Positions 42,752 through 51,837 of a stretch of DNA of 64,000 bases are shown here, one piece after another. How positions within the stretch are numbered: position 1 is the first letter of the stretch; every line of letters begins with the position of its first letter. This DNA comes from CAVZYN01 sp963779515 (GTDB lineage Bacteria > Pseudomonadota > Alphaproteobacteria > Rhizobiales > Hyphomicrobiaceae): positions 1 to 64,000 of the forward strand of contig CAVZYN010000013.1 of NCBI GenBank assembly GCA_963779515.1, given 5' to 3'. The position numbers and the translations under genes were made by a program. The notes below the pieces were generated by a model that had not been told where the DNA came from, did not search any database, and saw nothing but the letters and a program-made list of their open reading frames with translations.

Positions 42752-43504
42752 ATGAAGCGTATCGGCGTAGCGGCACTCGCGCTTGCAGCTCTCTCGTCAC
42801 CCTCCGTTGCCCAGGAATGGCGCCCATTCGGCGACGTTCCCGGCTTCGTCATCCGCTCGCCGCGCTATGCGCCCGCGCCGCGTTTCGCTGCCCCCCCGCG
42901 CCGCGGCAACGACAACAGCGTCTTCGCAGCGCCCGCAGTCGCGGCCCCCAGGAGCGGTGTGAAGTTTCCTGAGACCATGAGTGGTGGTCCGCAGCCGAGC
43001 ATCGCCGCATCCGCGCCGCCGACCGTCAATTTCCCCAACAGCTACGGCAACGGCTCGATCATCATCGATACCTCCGGCCGCGCTCTCTATTACATCCTGT
43101 CCAGCACCCAGGCCTATCGCTATCCGATCTCCGTTGGCCGCGAGGGCTTCACCTGGACCGGCACTGAAAAGATCAGCCGCGTCGCCGCCTGGCCCGATTG
43201 GCGCCCGCCCGCCGAGATGATCGAGCGCGATCCCAACCTGCCGAAGCTGATGTACGGCGGCCTCAACAATCCGCTCGGCGCCAAGGCCCTCTACCTCGGC
43301 AATTCGCTCTACCGCATCCACGGCACCAACGACTCGCGCACCATCGGCTACGCCGCCTCGTCCGGCTGCTTCCGCATGCTCAACGCACACGTCGTTCACC
43401 TGGCCGAACTCGCCGGCGTCGGCACCAAGGTGGTCGTCCTGAACAGCTTGCCGCCGTCCAACCGCCGCTTCGCCGACGACTCCTCCGCCAAGAAAAAATC
43501 GTAA
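42752..43504 (+). CDS. L,D-transpeptidase (YkuD) family protein
   Basis: 250 aa from ATG 42752 (MKRIGVAALALAALS), with a signal peptide ending at SVAQE. Pro/Arg-rich linker, then the YkuD domain from about residue 115: IIIDTSGRALYYIL, YPISVGREGFTWTG, and the catalytic block YRIHGTNDSRTIGYAASSGCFRML with His and nucleophilic Cys (SxGCFR). Forms 3-3 peptidoglycan crosslinks or attaches lipoprotein in the periplasm. The ATG at 42677 would add 25 residues. Repeat D1 begins a few bases after its stop. Confidence 0.92.
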   Translation: MKRIGVAALALAALSSPSVAQEWRPFGDVPGFVIRSPRYAPAPRFAAPPRRGNDNSVFAAPAVAAPRSGVKFPETMSGGPQPSIAASAPPTVNFPNSYGNGSIIIDTSGRALYYILSSTQAYRYPISVGREGFTWTGTEKISRVAAWPDWRPPAEMIERDPNLPKLMYGGLNNPLGAKALYLGNSLYRIHGTNDSRTIGYAASSGCFRMLNAHVVHLAELAGVGTKVVVLNSLPPSNRRFADDSSAKKKS

Positions 43505-43507
43505 CCT

Positions 43508-43740
43508 CCCCTCTCCCCGTCCTTCACGCGGAGAGGGCGACGATCATGGTGAGCCATGGCGAACCATGATCGTGGGTGAGGAGCAGCCGCTTGCTGGCCG
43601 CTGGCCTCGCATGGCGGCTTGATCGCCCGTTTGACGCCAAGGGCCATTGCACGACCCTCTCCACTTGCGTTCCCGGAAGTGACGCGCGCCGCGCGGCACT
43701 ATCCGGGATCTCCAAGTCGAGGGTGCGCACACAGCGCTCA
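43508..43740. repeat. Dispersed repeat family D, copy 1
   Basis: About 233 bases. Starts with the hairpin CCCTCTCCCCG...GGAGAGGG, then the palindrome ATCATGGT...ACCATGAT, then a conserved tail through CGCTTGCTGGCCGC, GACGCCAAGGGCCATTGCAC and GCGCACAC. Nearly identical to 45613-45844. Confidence 0.92.
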
Positions 43741-43782
43741 AAGGCGCCGTCGATATCCCAGCTCGAGCGCCCTACGGCGCCG

Positions 43783-44190
43783 TCACTTCCCCGTCTGATG
43801 CACCTCGATGATGTTGCCGTCGGGGTCATGAAAAAAGATCTGATACCAGCCGGCCATCGCCCACGTCCCGTAGTCCGAGTACGGGATCTTCTTCTCATCC
43901 AACCGGCGCTTGAACGCCTCGATGTCGTCGGTGCGGAAACAGAAATGCCCGCGATCCAGAGGATTGATGGCATGCTTCATGCGAAACCCGAGATTGACGT
44001 CTCTGCGGGCGATATGAAATTCGACAGCGCCGTCGGTGACGAAATCGACATTGCCGCCATACCCATTGGCATCACTGGCGTTGACGCGCTGATAGTTGAC
44101 CGCGCCGAGATCCAGCACCAAACGATAGAATTCGGACAACCGCTGCACATTCTCGGTGCAGAGATTCATATGGTGATACTGGAATTTCAT
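43783..44190 (-). CDS. VOC-family (glyoxalase/dioxygenase-fold) protein
   Basis: 135 aa from the ATG at 44190. Glyoxalase-fold domain with the metal ligand region FQYHHMNLCTENVQRLSEFY, DGAVEFHIARRD, RGHFCFRTDDIEAF and the closing FFHDPDGNIIEVHQ, carrying His/Glu ligands. Upstream RBS-like AAAGGA. Such small proteins include methylglyoxal-related and antibiotic-resistance enzymes; activity is unknown. It is convergent with repeat D1 and flanked by the CoA-transferase gene on the other strand. Confidence 0.85.
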   Translation of the reverse strand: MKFQYHHMNLCTENVQRLSEFYRLVLDLGAVNYQRVNASDANGYGGNVDFVTDGAVEFHIARRDVNLGFRMKHAINPLDRGHFCFRTDDIEAFKRRLDEKKIPYSDYGTWAMAGWYQIFFHDPDGNIIEVHQTGK

Positions 44191-44378
44191 GGGCGCATCC
44201 TTTGCTGTTGATGGTGTGGCGTTCGGGCAAATCATCCGCTGTCGATCATGGGCGAATCTCTGATCGGCACAACAAAATAGAGACAGCGGGTGTTTACGAT
44301 GGCATCTGATAACGCATGCGCGCAATCTGACGGAGCGTGCGTTGAAACCGGCAACTGTGCCGCAAGCTTGGATATGGA

Positions 44379-45602
44379 ATGAGCTTCGAACCTCTAAAAG
44401 GCTTGCGCGTTTTGGACCTGACGAGCGTCGTCGTCGGTCCCGTCACGACGTGGCGGCTCGGCCAATACGGCGCCGAGATCATCAAGCTCGAAAGCCCCGA
44501 CGGCGACCTGATGCGCGGCCTGGGCGGCCTATCGCCGACCGGTCAGCATTCCGGTGCCTACCTGCATTTCAATCGCGGCAAGCGGAACATCTGCCTCGAC
44601 CTCAAGAAGCCAGGCGCTCGCGACGTCATTGACCGGCTGGTCGCGTCGGCGGACGTCGTCATCGCCAACATGCGGCCACAAGCGCTCGAACGCTTGGGCC
44701 TCGACGCCACAACGATCCGAGGCAAGCACCCCGGCAAGGTGTACTGCCTCATCACCGGATACGGCACCGATGGGCCGTACGCCGGTCAACCTACGTACGA
44801 TAGCGTGGTGCAGGGCGTCACCGGCATGGCCGGCCTGACACTCGCCCGCGATGGCGTTCCGGCCTATGTACCGATGCTGATTTGCGACCACGTTGTCGGC
44901 GAAATATCGGCAGGCGCCATTCTCGCCGCCGTCCTTCAACGCCAGGCCACGGGTCAAGGGTCGAGCATTGAGATCCCGATGTTCGAAACGATGGCCGCGT
45001 TCGTGCTGCAGGAGCATTTGGCGCAACACAGTTTCGATCCCCCCGTTGGGCCCATCGGTGATCAACGCCTCCTCAGTCCGCACAACAAGCCCGTCGAGAC
45101 CGCTGACGGTTGGATCTCATTCACGATCAACACCGATCACCAAGTCCGCGCCTTCCTCAACGCCATTGAGCGCCCGGACCTGCTCGACGACCCGCGCTTC
45201 AGCACGGTCGCGTCCCGCGCCACGCACGTTGCCGACTGGTTCGCTGTCCGCGGCGCGCCGCTCACCAACCGCACAACCGCCGAATGGTTGAAAATTTTCC
45301 AGGCGGCCGATATCGCGGCGATGCCATGCCATACGCTCGAAACACTGCGATCCGATCCGCATCTTGCCGCCGTCAACCTCGTCCGCTTTGAAGATCATCC
45401 GATCGAGGGCCGGTCGGCAGCCATTCGCTCGTCGATCCGCGTCGACGGCGACTATCCAGCCCTGCGATCGCCCTCTCAGCCCCGCGGTTGGGAGACGCAT
45501 GAGATCCTCAGGGAGCTCGGCTACACCGCAACCGAGATCGACGCTTTGACATCATCCGGCGCCGCCCGCCCGCCCGCCAAAACCCGCCCTCGCCCGGTGT
45601 GA
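44379..45602 (+). CDS. Class III CoA-transferase (CaiB/BaiF family)
   Basis: 407 aa. Transfers CoA between organic acids. Starts with LKGLRVLDLTSVVVGPVTTW, then YGAEIIKLESPDGD, LDLKKPGARDVI, and the catalytic Asp170 in PMLICDHVVGEISAG. The C-terminal half has DGWISFTIN, LLDDPRF and GWETHEILRELGY. Length is normal. The acid substrate is not clear; frc/CaiB and BaiF-like families share these motifs. The gene is single, with repeat D2 ten bases after its stop. Confidence 0.92.
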   Translation: MSFEPLKGLRVLDLTSVVVGPVTTWRLGQYGAEIIKLESPDGDLMRGLGGLSPTGQHSGAYLHFNRGKRNICLDLKKPGARDVIDRLVASADVVIANMRPQALERLGLDATTIRGKHPGKVYCLITGYGTDGPYAGQPTYDSVVQGVTGMAGLTLARDGVPAYVPMLICDHVVGEISAGAILAAVLQRQATGQGSSIEIPMFETMAAFVLQEHLAQHSFDPPVGPIGDQRLLSPHNKPVETADGWISFTINTDHQVRAFLNAIERPDLLDDPRFSTVASRATHVADWFAVRGAPLTNRTTAEWLKIFQAADIAAMPCHTLETLRSDPHLAAVNLVRFEDHPIEGRSAAIRSSIRVDGDYPALRSPSQPRGWETHEILRELGYTATEIDALTSSGAARPPAKTRPRPV

Positions 45603-45612
45603 CGCTTACCTA

Positions 45613-45844
45613 CCCTCTCCCCGTCCTTCACGGGGAGAGGGCGACGATCATGGTGAGCCATGGCGAACCATGATCGTGGGTGAGGAGCAGCCGCTTGCTG
45701 GCCGCTGGCCTCGCATGGCGGCTTGATCGCCCGTTTGACGCCAAGGGCCATTGCACGACCCTCTCCACTTGCGTTCCCGGAAGTGACGCGCGCCGCGCGG
45801 CACTATCCGGGATCTCCATGTCGAGGGTGCGCACACGGCGCTCA
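45613..45844. repeat. Dispersed repeat family D, copy 2
   Basis: Differs from copy 1 by only a few bases over 232 bases; its first hairpin is a perfect 11-bp stem (CCCTCTCCCCG and CGGGGAGAGGG). It ends at the relict toxin frame. Confidence 0.93.
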
Positions 45845-45863
45845 ACAACGTCATTTACAATTG

Positions 45864-45968
45864 TCACGGCGTTGGCAGCGGCCGAGTTCGCACGCGTCCT
45901 GGCTCGATGATGGTGAGGAACCCGGCGCACCGATCCGCGACCTCGACAACCTTGTCGACCGCATGCAC
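45864..45968 (-). pseudogene. Relict of a PIN-like toxin fused after DUF433
   Basis: A 34-codon frame from GTG 45968, overlapping the DUF433 stop, to TGA at 45864-45866. It reads VADRCAGFLTIIEPGRVRTRPLP at its end, trimmed motif IEPGRVRTRPLP, which is the usual C-terminal tail of the PIN-like (DUF5615) toxins paired with DUF433 antitoxins. The catalytic part of the toxin is gone, presumably by a deletion that joined the start region to the tail; repeat D2 follows right after. Confidence 0.55.
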
Positions 45969-45970
45969 GC

Positions 45971-46195
45971 CTACCCCGCTGCGGCGATGCCCTCGTGAGC
46001 AAGATAGTCGGCCGCGTAAGCCTGCGCCGCAAGGATATCCTCGGCGGTCAAATGCGGGTAGTTGGCGAGGATATGCTCGACGCTGTCGCCGGCGGCGAGG
46101 CAGCGCAGAATGTGCTCGACCGTGATCCTAGTTCCAGCGATCACCGGCTTACCCATCATCACCTTGGGGTCGCGCTTGATGCGGGGGTGGCTCAT
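45971..46195 (-). CDS. DUF433 antitoxin-like protein, orphan
   Basis: 74 aa, complete DUF433: HPRIKRDPKVMMGKPVIAGTRITVEHILRCLAAG, trimmed parts KPVIAGTRITVEHIL and YPHLTAEDILAAQAYAADYL, which form the compact HTH-like fold. DUF433 genes usually precede a PIN-like toxin (VapB/VapC type). Here only a short toxin remnant follows, so it is probably an orphan antitoxin. It sits between repeats D2 and D3. Confidence 0.85.
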   Translation of the reverse strand: MSHPRIKRDPKVMMGKPVIAGTRITVEHILRCLAAGDSVEHILANYPHLTAEDILAAQAYAADYLAHEGIAAAG

Positions 46196-46297
46196 GCAGC
46201 AGCTCCTGATGCAGTTTCGATCGGCTCACGCCTCAAGTGACAGGTACGATATCAACTCCACCGCATTTTGACAGTCTTTCCGTATGACGCATCTTCC

Positions 46298-46503
46298 CCC
46301 TCTCCCCGTCCTTCACGGGGAGAGGGCGACGATCATGGTGAGCCATGGCGAACCATGATCGCGGGTGAGGGGCAGCCGCTTGCTGAGCGCTGGCGTCGCA
46401 TGGCGGATTGATCGCGCGTTTGACGCCAAGGGCCATTGCACGACCCTCTCCACTTGCTCTCCCGGAATTGACGCGCGCCGCGCGGCAATATCCGGGATCT
46501 TCA
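46298..46503. repeat. Dispersed repeat family D, copy 3
   Basis: About 206 bases, more diverged than copies 1 and 2, but retaining the two palindromes and the GACGCCAAGGGCCATTGCAC segment. The region 46196-46644 holds nothing else supported. Confidence 0.88.
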
Positions 46504-46644
46504 CCTCGCGCGATTGGAGCGCCGAGCGTGCCCCACCGTTCCGCGAACGATCCCGGCTCGCGCGCTGATCGCGCTTGGCCGGGAACGCAGATGGAGAGTC
46601 TTGTGCCACGTCTTTTGTGGGCTGGGCACGACTTCATGCTTGCA

Positions 46645-46878
46645 TCAAGACTTCTTCTTCGATGTTTTCTTCGCATCCGGATCGTCGCTGCAGGTCGTCT
46701 CGGTGAACCTGGTGCATCGTTCGCGACGCTGCTTGCTCCAAGGCAGTGTTTGAAAAGAAGCACTGTCCGCTCTCATGCAGGAACACCCATCAAAAGCTAA
46801 TTGAGCCTGAGCTTGGTTGGGGAAACCTTGCCCCACCAGCACGACAACCGCCGAAGCGGCGATAAATCGACTAAGCAT
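46645..46878 (-). CDS. Small secreted Cys-containing protein, hypothetical
   Basis: 77 aa. A clean signal peptide (RFIAASAVVVLVGQGF, cleavage near QAQAQ) precedes a 50-residue mature part with FDGCSCMRADSASF, RRERCTRFTETTCS and a Lys-rich tail. Four cysteines could form two disulfides. I do not know the family. The region is lower in GC than the average and next to the mobile element. Confidence 0.5.
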   Translation of the reverse strand: MLSRFIAASAVVVLVGQGFPNQAQAQLAFDGCSCMRADSASFQTLPWSKQRRERCTRFTETTCSDDPDAKKTSKKKS

Positions 46879-47156
46879 TTGTGAATTCCTCTAAAAATAC
46901 GTTGGACCTTTCGCATCGCAAAACGCGGCATCTCCCAACTATTTGGAGATCTATTGGTGTTCGAAACATGCGATCACCCCAAACTACATACAATCCTGGC
47001 AATGAAATCGCGAGCATGAATTGTCCGTCAAGCAGCGAACAGCAGATTACACAATCACATCCGACTGATAGCACTACTGCCGTCAGATAAGCAGCCGCTT
47101 GGGTGGAGCATGTTCAAGACTTGGGTCAATGATGTCCTTGGCATAGACGTTCCAAT

Positions 47157-48208
47157 CATACCTATCCCCTTAGTTCAGGCGTAATTGCGCGCTACGTGAG
47201 TTCAACCAAGGAGTTGGATCATGACCGACACACTGCCGGACGATCTGTGGCGTGACTTCCCGAAGACCGCGACCGAGTTTGATGCGCGCTTTTCGTCCGA
47301 AGCGGACTGCCGCTCCTACTGGATCCAGGCCCGCTGGGGCGGCAAACCTGCATGTGCCCGTTGCGAGAGCACGCGTGTGTGGACGATCCGCAAAGGCACC
47401 ACGTTCGAGTGCGCCGAATGCCACCATCAGACGAGCCTGACGTCCGGCACCGTGCTGGAGAAGACGCGCAAACCGTTGAAGGTGTGGTTCCGCGCCATCT
47501 TCGAGATCTCGGTGCGGCGCACCGGCGTTTCGGGCAAGGATTTTCAGCGCATCATGGGCTTTGGTTCTTACGAGACGGCCTGGACGTGGCTGCACAAGCT
47601 GCGCTCGGCGATGGTCAGATCCGAAAGCGAGCCGCTCGGCCCTTTCGTCGAGATGGACGAGGCGCTGGTGGGCGGCAAAGGCGGCCCACACAAGCAACTC
47701 GTTCTGGTGGCGGCGGAAAAAGACGCCAAGACAGGATTGGGGCGCGTGCGCCTCGCTCACGCCGAGACCAATGACGCTGACACGTGCAAGCGCTTCGCTG
47801 ACGGCGAATTGGCCGCCGACGCTGGCGTCGTGACCGACGGCCACGCTGGCTACAACGACAAGAGCCTCGGCGAGCGGTCACACGACGCGGTGATCCAGAC
47901 CAAGGCCGAGAAGCGCGAGGCCGACGCCGTGCAGATGTGCCACTGGACGATCTCGCTGTTGAAGCGCTGGCTGATCGGCACGCACGCGGGCGCTGTGAAG
48001 CCGAAGCATCTGCAGGCCTATCTCGACGAGTTCGCGTTCCGCCACAACCGGCGCCGCACCAACGGCGTCGCGCGCATCGCCGCTCGTGTCATCGAAAGTG
48101 TCGTTGCCAAGCCGCCGATCACCATGCGCAACCTCGTCGACCAAACCCGGCCGCATCGCCGCTTCAACTCAATTCAAACGGCCAACCTGAACTAAAGGGA
48201 TAGGTATG
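47157..48208 (+). mobile_element. IS1595-family insertion sequence
   Basis: Inverted ends CATACCTATCCCC/TTTAGTTCAGG at 47157-47179 and 48186-48208 differ at one base. A direct repeat CGTTCCAAT flanks both sides, a typical 8-9 base target duplication. One transposase gene inside. Both ends and the duplication are intact, so the insertion is recent. Confidence 0.93.
47221..48195 (+). CDS. IS1595-family transposase
   Basis: 324 aa. N-terminal zinc-ribbon CARCESTRVWTIRKGTTFECAECHHQTSLTSGT, trimmed parts CARCEST and CAECHHQTS, gives C-x2-C pairs; the ISXO2-like DDE catalytic domain has FVEMDEALVGGK, VVTDGHAGY and a C-terminal YLDEFAFRHNRR. The frame is intact and length is family-typical. Its 3' end overlaps the right inverted repeat. 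Confidence 0.94.
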   Translation: MTDTLPDDLWRDFPKTATEFDARFSSEADCRSYWIQARWGGKPACARCESTRVWTIRKGTTFECAECHHQTSLTSGTVLEKTRKPLKVWFRAIFEISVRRTGVSGKDFQRIMGFGSYETAWTWLHKLRSAMVRSESEPLGPFVEMDEALVGGKGGPHKQLVLVAAEKDAKTGLGRVRLAHAETNDADTCKRFADGELAADAGVVTDGHAGYNDKSLGERSHDAVIQTKAEKREADAVQMCHWTISLLKRWLIGTHAGAVKPKHLQAYLDEFAFRHNRRRTNGVARIAARVIESVVAKPPITMRNLVDQTRPHRRFNSIQTANLN

Positions 48209-49194
48209 CGTTCCAATCGTCATGGCTCCGATGGGACGGTCGGCAGATCCAGCACTGGCGGCAGCGGTCAGCGAAGCCGGCGCGCTCGGAACACTTGCCG
48301 CCATGGCAGCGGAGCCCGATGCTCTGCGCGAAAAAATCAAACAGGTGCGTGCGAACACCAACCGGCCATTCGGTGTCGGTTTCATCACATATCAACTTGG
48401 AGCCCGGCCACCCCATTTTGAAATCGCGATGGAAGCCCGCGTCCCAGTTGTAACACTGTCTTTCGGTGACCCGTCAGCTTGGATACCACGCGTTAAAACA
48501 TCCGGCGCCAAAGTTGTGTGCCAAGTGCAGTCGTTCGATCTGGCGAAACGGGCGATCGAGGCAGGCGCCGATGTTGTCTGCACCCAAGGAAACGAGTCCG
48601 GCGGTCACACAGGGCGGGAGAATCTAATCCCTTTTCTTGTACAGACCGTCACGGCATTTCCGCACGTGCCCGTAATTGCTTCAGGAGGTATCACTTGTCC
48701 GCGCAGTTTCGCCTCCGTGCTTGCCGCTGGCGCCGAAGGCGCGTGGATCGGCACGGCTTTCCTGATGGCCAAGGAGGGCGAAGCGGTGCGGCCAGTGACG
48801 CGCGAGGCAATTCTGAATTCAAATGGACGCGATACTGTCTTCAGTTCGGCGACCGATCACGTCATGGACCATGGCCTCAAGCGGCCTGGCTGGCCGGAGA
48901 CAGTAGCGGTGCGCCACAAGCCGAACGAGATTACTGAAACATGGGGCGGACGAGAAGACGAACTCGCGAATTCGCCCGAGGTGCTGGAAGCCTACTACAA
49001 GCGAATGTCCGAAAATGATCGAGCGGTCGCGATGATCTACTACGGGCAAGGTGCAGGCATGATCAACGAGGTCAAGAGTGCCAAGCAGATCGTGGACGAT
49101 CTTGTCTTGGGAGCTTTGAAGCGCCTCCGAAGCTTCGCTTAGTCTCGGATCGGTCGACGTTGAGGGAAGATCGTCTCCTATGGGTCTGACAGTT

Positions 49195-49450
49195 CCACCG
49201 ATCGCGCGGCCCTTCCTTCTCCCCACCCTTCAGTGGGAAGAAGGTGCCCGCCCTGCGCGAAGCGCAAAAAGGGATGGGGGCGGATGAGGGACAGCCGCTT
49301 GCTCGGGCGAAGTTCGATCCCGCAATCCGTCAGATGCTGAAGCGGCAACCGAGCAAGCGGCCGCCCCTCACCCACGTCGGCGTGCTTTGCTTCGCGTGCA
49401 CGCCGTCGTCACCCTCTCCCCGTGAAGGACGGGGCGAGGGAAGGACGCAA
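49195..49450. repeat. Degenerate hairpin repeats before the dihydroorotase gene
   Basis: Contains CCTTCTCCCCACCCTTCAGTGGGAAGAAGG-like arms near 49213-49240 and CCCTCTCCCCGTGAAGG near 49413-49430, remnants of the same palindromic classes as families C and D, and CAGCCGCTTGCTCGGG near 49292, which echoes family D. No gene is seen between 49143 and 49471. Confidence 0.6.
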
Positions 49451-49471
49451 CGCCTTCGACGCGCCACCCCC

Positions 49472-50802
49472 TTACACCCCCTCATAAAACCTGACCGGCT
49501 CGCCGTTTGCCGCGGCCGCGATCTTGCCCTCCCACATCGCCCGCTGTCCGCGCACCACCGTGCCGACCGGCCAGCCCGTGACGCGCATCCCGTCATACGG
49601 CGTCCACGCGCAGCGCGACTCGATCCAATCGTGCCGGATCGTCTCCGTCCGCTTCAAATCGACGACCGTCAGATCCGCGTCATACCCGACCGCGATCCGC
49701 CCCTTACCGCGCAATCCAAAAATCCGCTGCGGCCCCGCACTCGTCAGATCGACGAACCGGGCCAGCGACAGCCGCCCCGCGTTGACGTGATCGAGCATCA
49801 CCGGCACCAGCGTCTGCACGCCCGTCATCCCCGAATGGCTCTCCGGATACGGGTGATCCTTCTCCTCGCGCGTATGCGGCGCGTGATCCGATCCGAGCAC
49901 ATCGACGGTGCCATCCGCGATGCCCGCCCAGATGCCGGCCTGATGCCGCGCATCCCGCACCGGCGGATTCATCTGCGCGTAGGTGCCGAGCCGCTCGTAG
50001 CAGTCCGGCGCAACGAGCGTCAGATGATGCGGCGTCACCTCGCAACTCGCCCACTCTTTATGATCGCGCAGATACACGATCTCATTCGCCGTCGAGATGT
50101 GCAGCACATGCACGCGCTTGTGATGCTTCTCCGCCAATCCCACCAGCCGCCGCGTCGCGATCATCGCCGCCTCTTCGTCGCGCCATAACGGGATGCGTCG
50201 ATGGATCGCCATGCTTGCGCACACCGGCGCGCGCGCGCAACCGCATCTCGTCTTCCGAATGAAACGCCGCCCGCCGCGAAATCCCCGCGATGATCTTGTC
50301 GAGCGACGGCCTCATCCTCGACCAGCAGATCCCCCGTCGATGCGCCCATGAAAACTTTGATGCCCGCCGACGCCTCCAGCTTCTCGAGCATCGGGATATC
50401 GCCGATATTCTCCCGCGTCCCGCCGACGTAGAACGCAAAGTCACAGAACATCCGGTGCCGCGCGCGGCGCACCTTCTCCGCCAGCGTCGCAGCACTCGTC
50501 GTCAACGGCTTCGTATTCGGCATCTCGAACACCGCCGTCACGCCGCCCATGACAGCCGCGCGACTGCCCGTTTCGAGATCCTCTTTGTGATCGAGCCCCG
50601 GCTCGCGAAAGTGCACCTGGCTGTCGATCACCCCCGGCAGGATGTGCAAATTCTTGGCGTCCACGATCTCGGCTGCCGTCGCCGTTCCGAGCTGCCCCAG
50701 CGCGGCGATCCGCCCATTCTTGATCGCGATGTCGCGCACGCCCGCGCCGTCGTGATTGACGACCGTCGCACCCTTGAAAACAAGGTCGTATGTCTCTGAC
50801 AT
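49472..50802 (-). CDS. Dihydroorotase-like amidohydrolase, frameshifted
   Basis: Cyclic amidohydrolase of the dihydroorotase/allantoinase group. First frame: NGRIAALGQLGTATAAEIVDAK, GVIDSQVHFREPGLDHKEDL and GIKVFMGASTGDLLVEDEA; the frame shifts near 50310 and near 50187 into SLDKIIAGISRRAAFHSEDEMRL and then WRDEEAAMIATRRLV, LHISTANE, GSDHAPHTREEKDHPYPES and GWPVGTVVRGQRAMWEG. The first metal-binding His of HxH is Gln (QVHFREPG), as in one alphaproteobacterial branch I know. Joined length is near 443 aa. It may be a dihydroorotase or a related hydantoinase-like enzyme. Confidence 0.85.
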
Positions 50803-50961
50803 TGTGCGTGCTCCCGCCCAAAACTGCGACTTGGCTGCGTCATGGCTTGCGCGATCCGCGCCACGCCCTTACCTGTTGCGGCCGAGTATAGCAGAACCGC
50901 CCGCCTGACCAGGTAAACTGACTAGGTGAGGCCCACCCGTCGAGAGAGGACGTCCGCCACG

Positions 50962-51837
50962 ATGTCCACCGCGAAAATCGCACTTTTGGAAGATCGCGGC
51001 GTCGTCAGCGTCAGCGGCGCCGACGCGCGGTCGTTCCTTGACAACCTCATCACCAACGACATGGCCGTGCTGGAAAGAGAGCCCGCACTCTTCGCAGCCC
51101 TTCTCACACCGCAAGGCAAAATCCTGTTCGAGTTTTTCGTGATCCGCGTCAACGACCAGTTCCTGCTGGAGACCCAGCGCGAGAAGGCGGCCGAACTCGC
51201 CAAGCGGCTCGGCATGTACAAACTCCGCGCCAACGTCGCCATCGAAGACATCTCGGCGAACGGCGTCACGGTCGCGGCCTGGGGCGGCGTGGCGCCAGAG
51301 ATGTTGCTCACCATCGCCTTCGACGATCCGCGTGACCCGCGGCTGGGCCAACGCTTCCTGGTCCCTTTGTTGGCCGCAAAGCAGATGGACGATTGTCTCG
51401 ACGCCGCCGCCTATCACGCGCATCGCGTCACCCTCGGCATCCCCGAAGGCGGCAAGGACTACGCTCTCGGCGACGCCTTCCCACACGAAGCCAACCACGA
51501 CCTGCTCGACGGCGTCTCCTTCACCAAAGGCTGCTTCGTCGGCCAGGAAGTCGTCGCCCGCATGCACAACAAGACGGTCGTGCGCAAACGCGTCGTGAAA
51601 ATATCCGGCGCCACGCTCACATCAGGCGCCGAACTGAAACTCGGCGACGCCGTCATCGGCACCGTCGGCACCGTCGCCGGCACCTCCGCCCTCGCCCTCC
51701 TCCGCCTCGACCGCGCCGCCGAAGCCGAGGACAAGAACCTCCCCATCATCGTCGACGGCGTGGCCATCACAATCGCGCCGGAGATGATCAAAATGTACCG
51801 CGACAGCGTCGCCAACAAACCCGTGATCGACCTATGA
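50962..51837 (+). CDS. ygfZ: Folate-binding protein YgfZ-like
   Basis: 291 aa from ATG 50962 (an upstream ATG at 50926 is less likely). The aminomethyltransferase-like GcvT fold is used here in iron-sulfur protein maturation and repair. The family signature KGCFVGQEVVARM (K-G-C-x-V-G-Q-E) is intact near residue 193, with DARSFLDNLITNDM and LLTPQGKILFEFFV at the N-terminal domain. Its stop overlaps the tag start by ATGA, so the two are co-translated. Confidence 0.92.
   Translation: MSTAKIALLEDRGVVSVSGADARSFLDNLITNDMAVLEREPALFAALLTPQGKILFEFFVIRVNDQFLLETQREKAAELAKRLGMYKLRANVAIEDISANGVTVAAWGGVAPEMLLTIAFDDPRDPRLGQRFLVPLLAAKQMDDCLDAAAYHAHRVTLGIPEGGKDYALGDAFPHEANHDLLDGVSFTKGCFVGQEVVARMHNKTVVRKRVVKISGATLTSGAELKLGDAVIGTVGTVAGTSALALLRLDRAAEAEDKNLPIIVDGVAITIAPEMIKMYRDSVANKPVIDL

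Larger units (their letters stand above)
47108..49142 (+). pseudogene. Nitronate monooxygenase gene split by an IS1595-like element
   Basis: FMN-dependent 2-nitropropane dioxygenase/nitronate monooxygenase. The 5' part (47108-47156) encodes MFKTWVNDVLGIDVPI; the rest from 48209 encodes VMAPMGRSADPALAAAVSEAGALG and onward with CTQGNESGGHTGR, VPVIASGGIT and GAEGAWIGTAFL, the FMN-binding and catalytic family parts. Removing the element and one copy of the target duplication restores one frame. An internal ATG at 48222 could give a protein that lacks the first strand, probably inactive. Confidence 0.88.

Noticed and set aside
45521..46763. Frames beginning MALGVKRAI in family D repeats
   Set aside because: Repeated with each copy and shifted in frame between copies, so they are repeat sequence and not genes.
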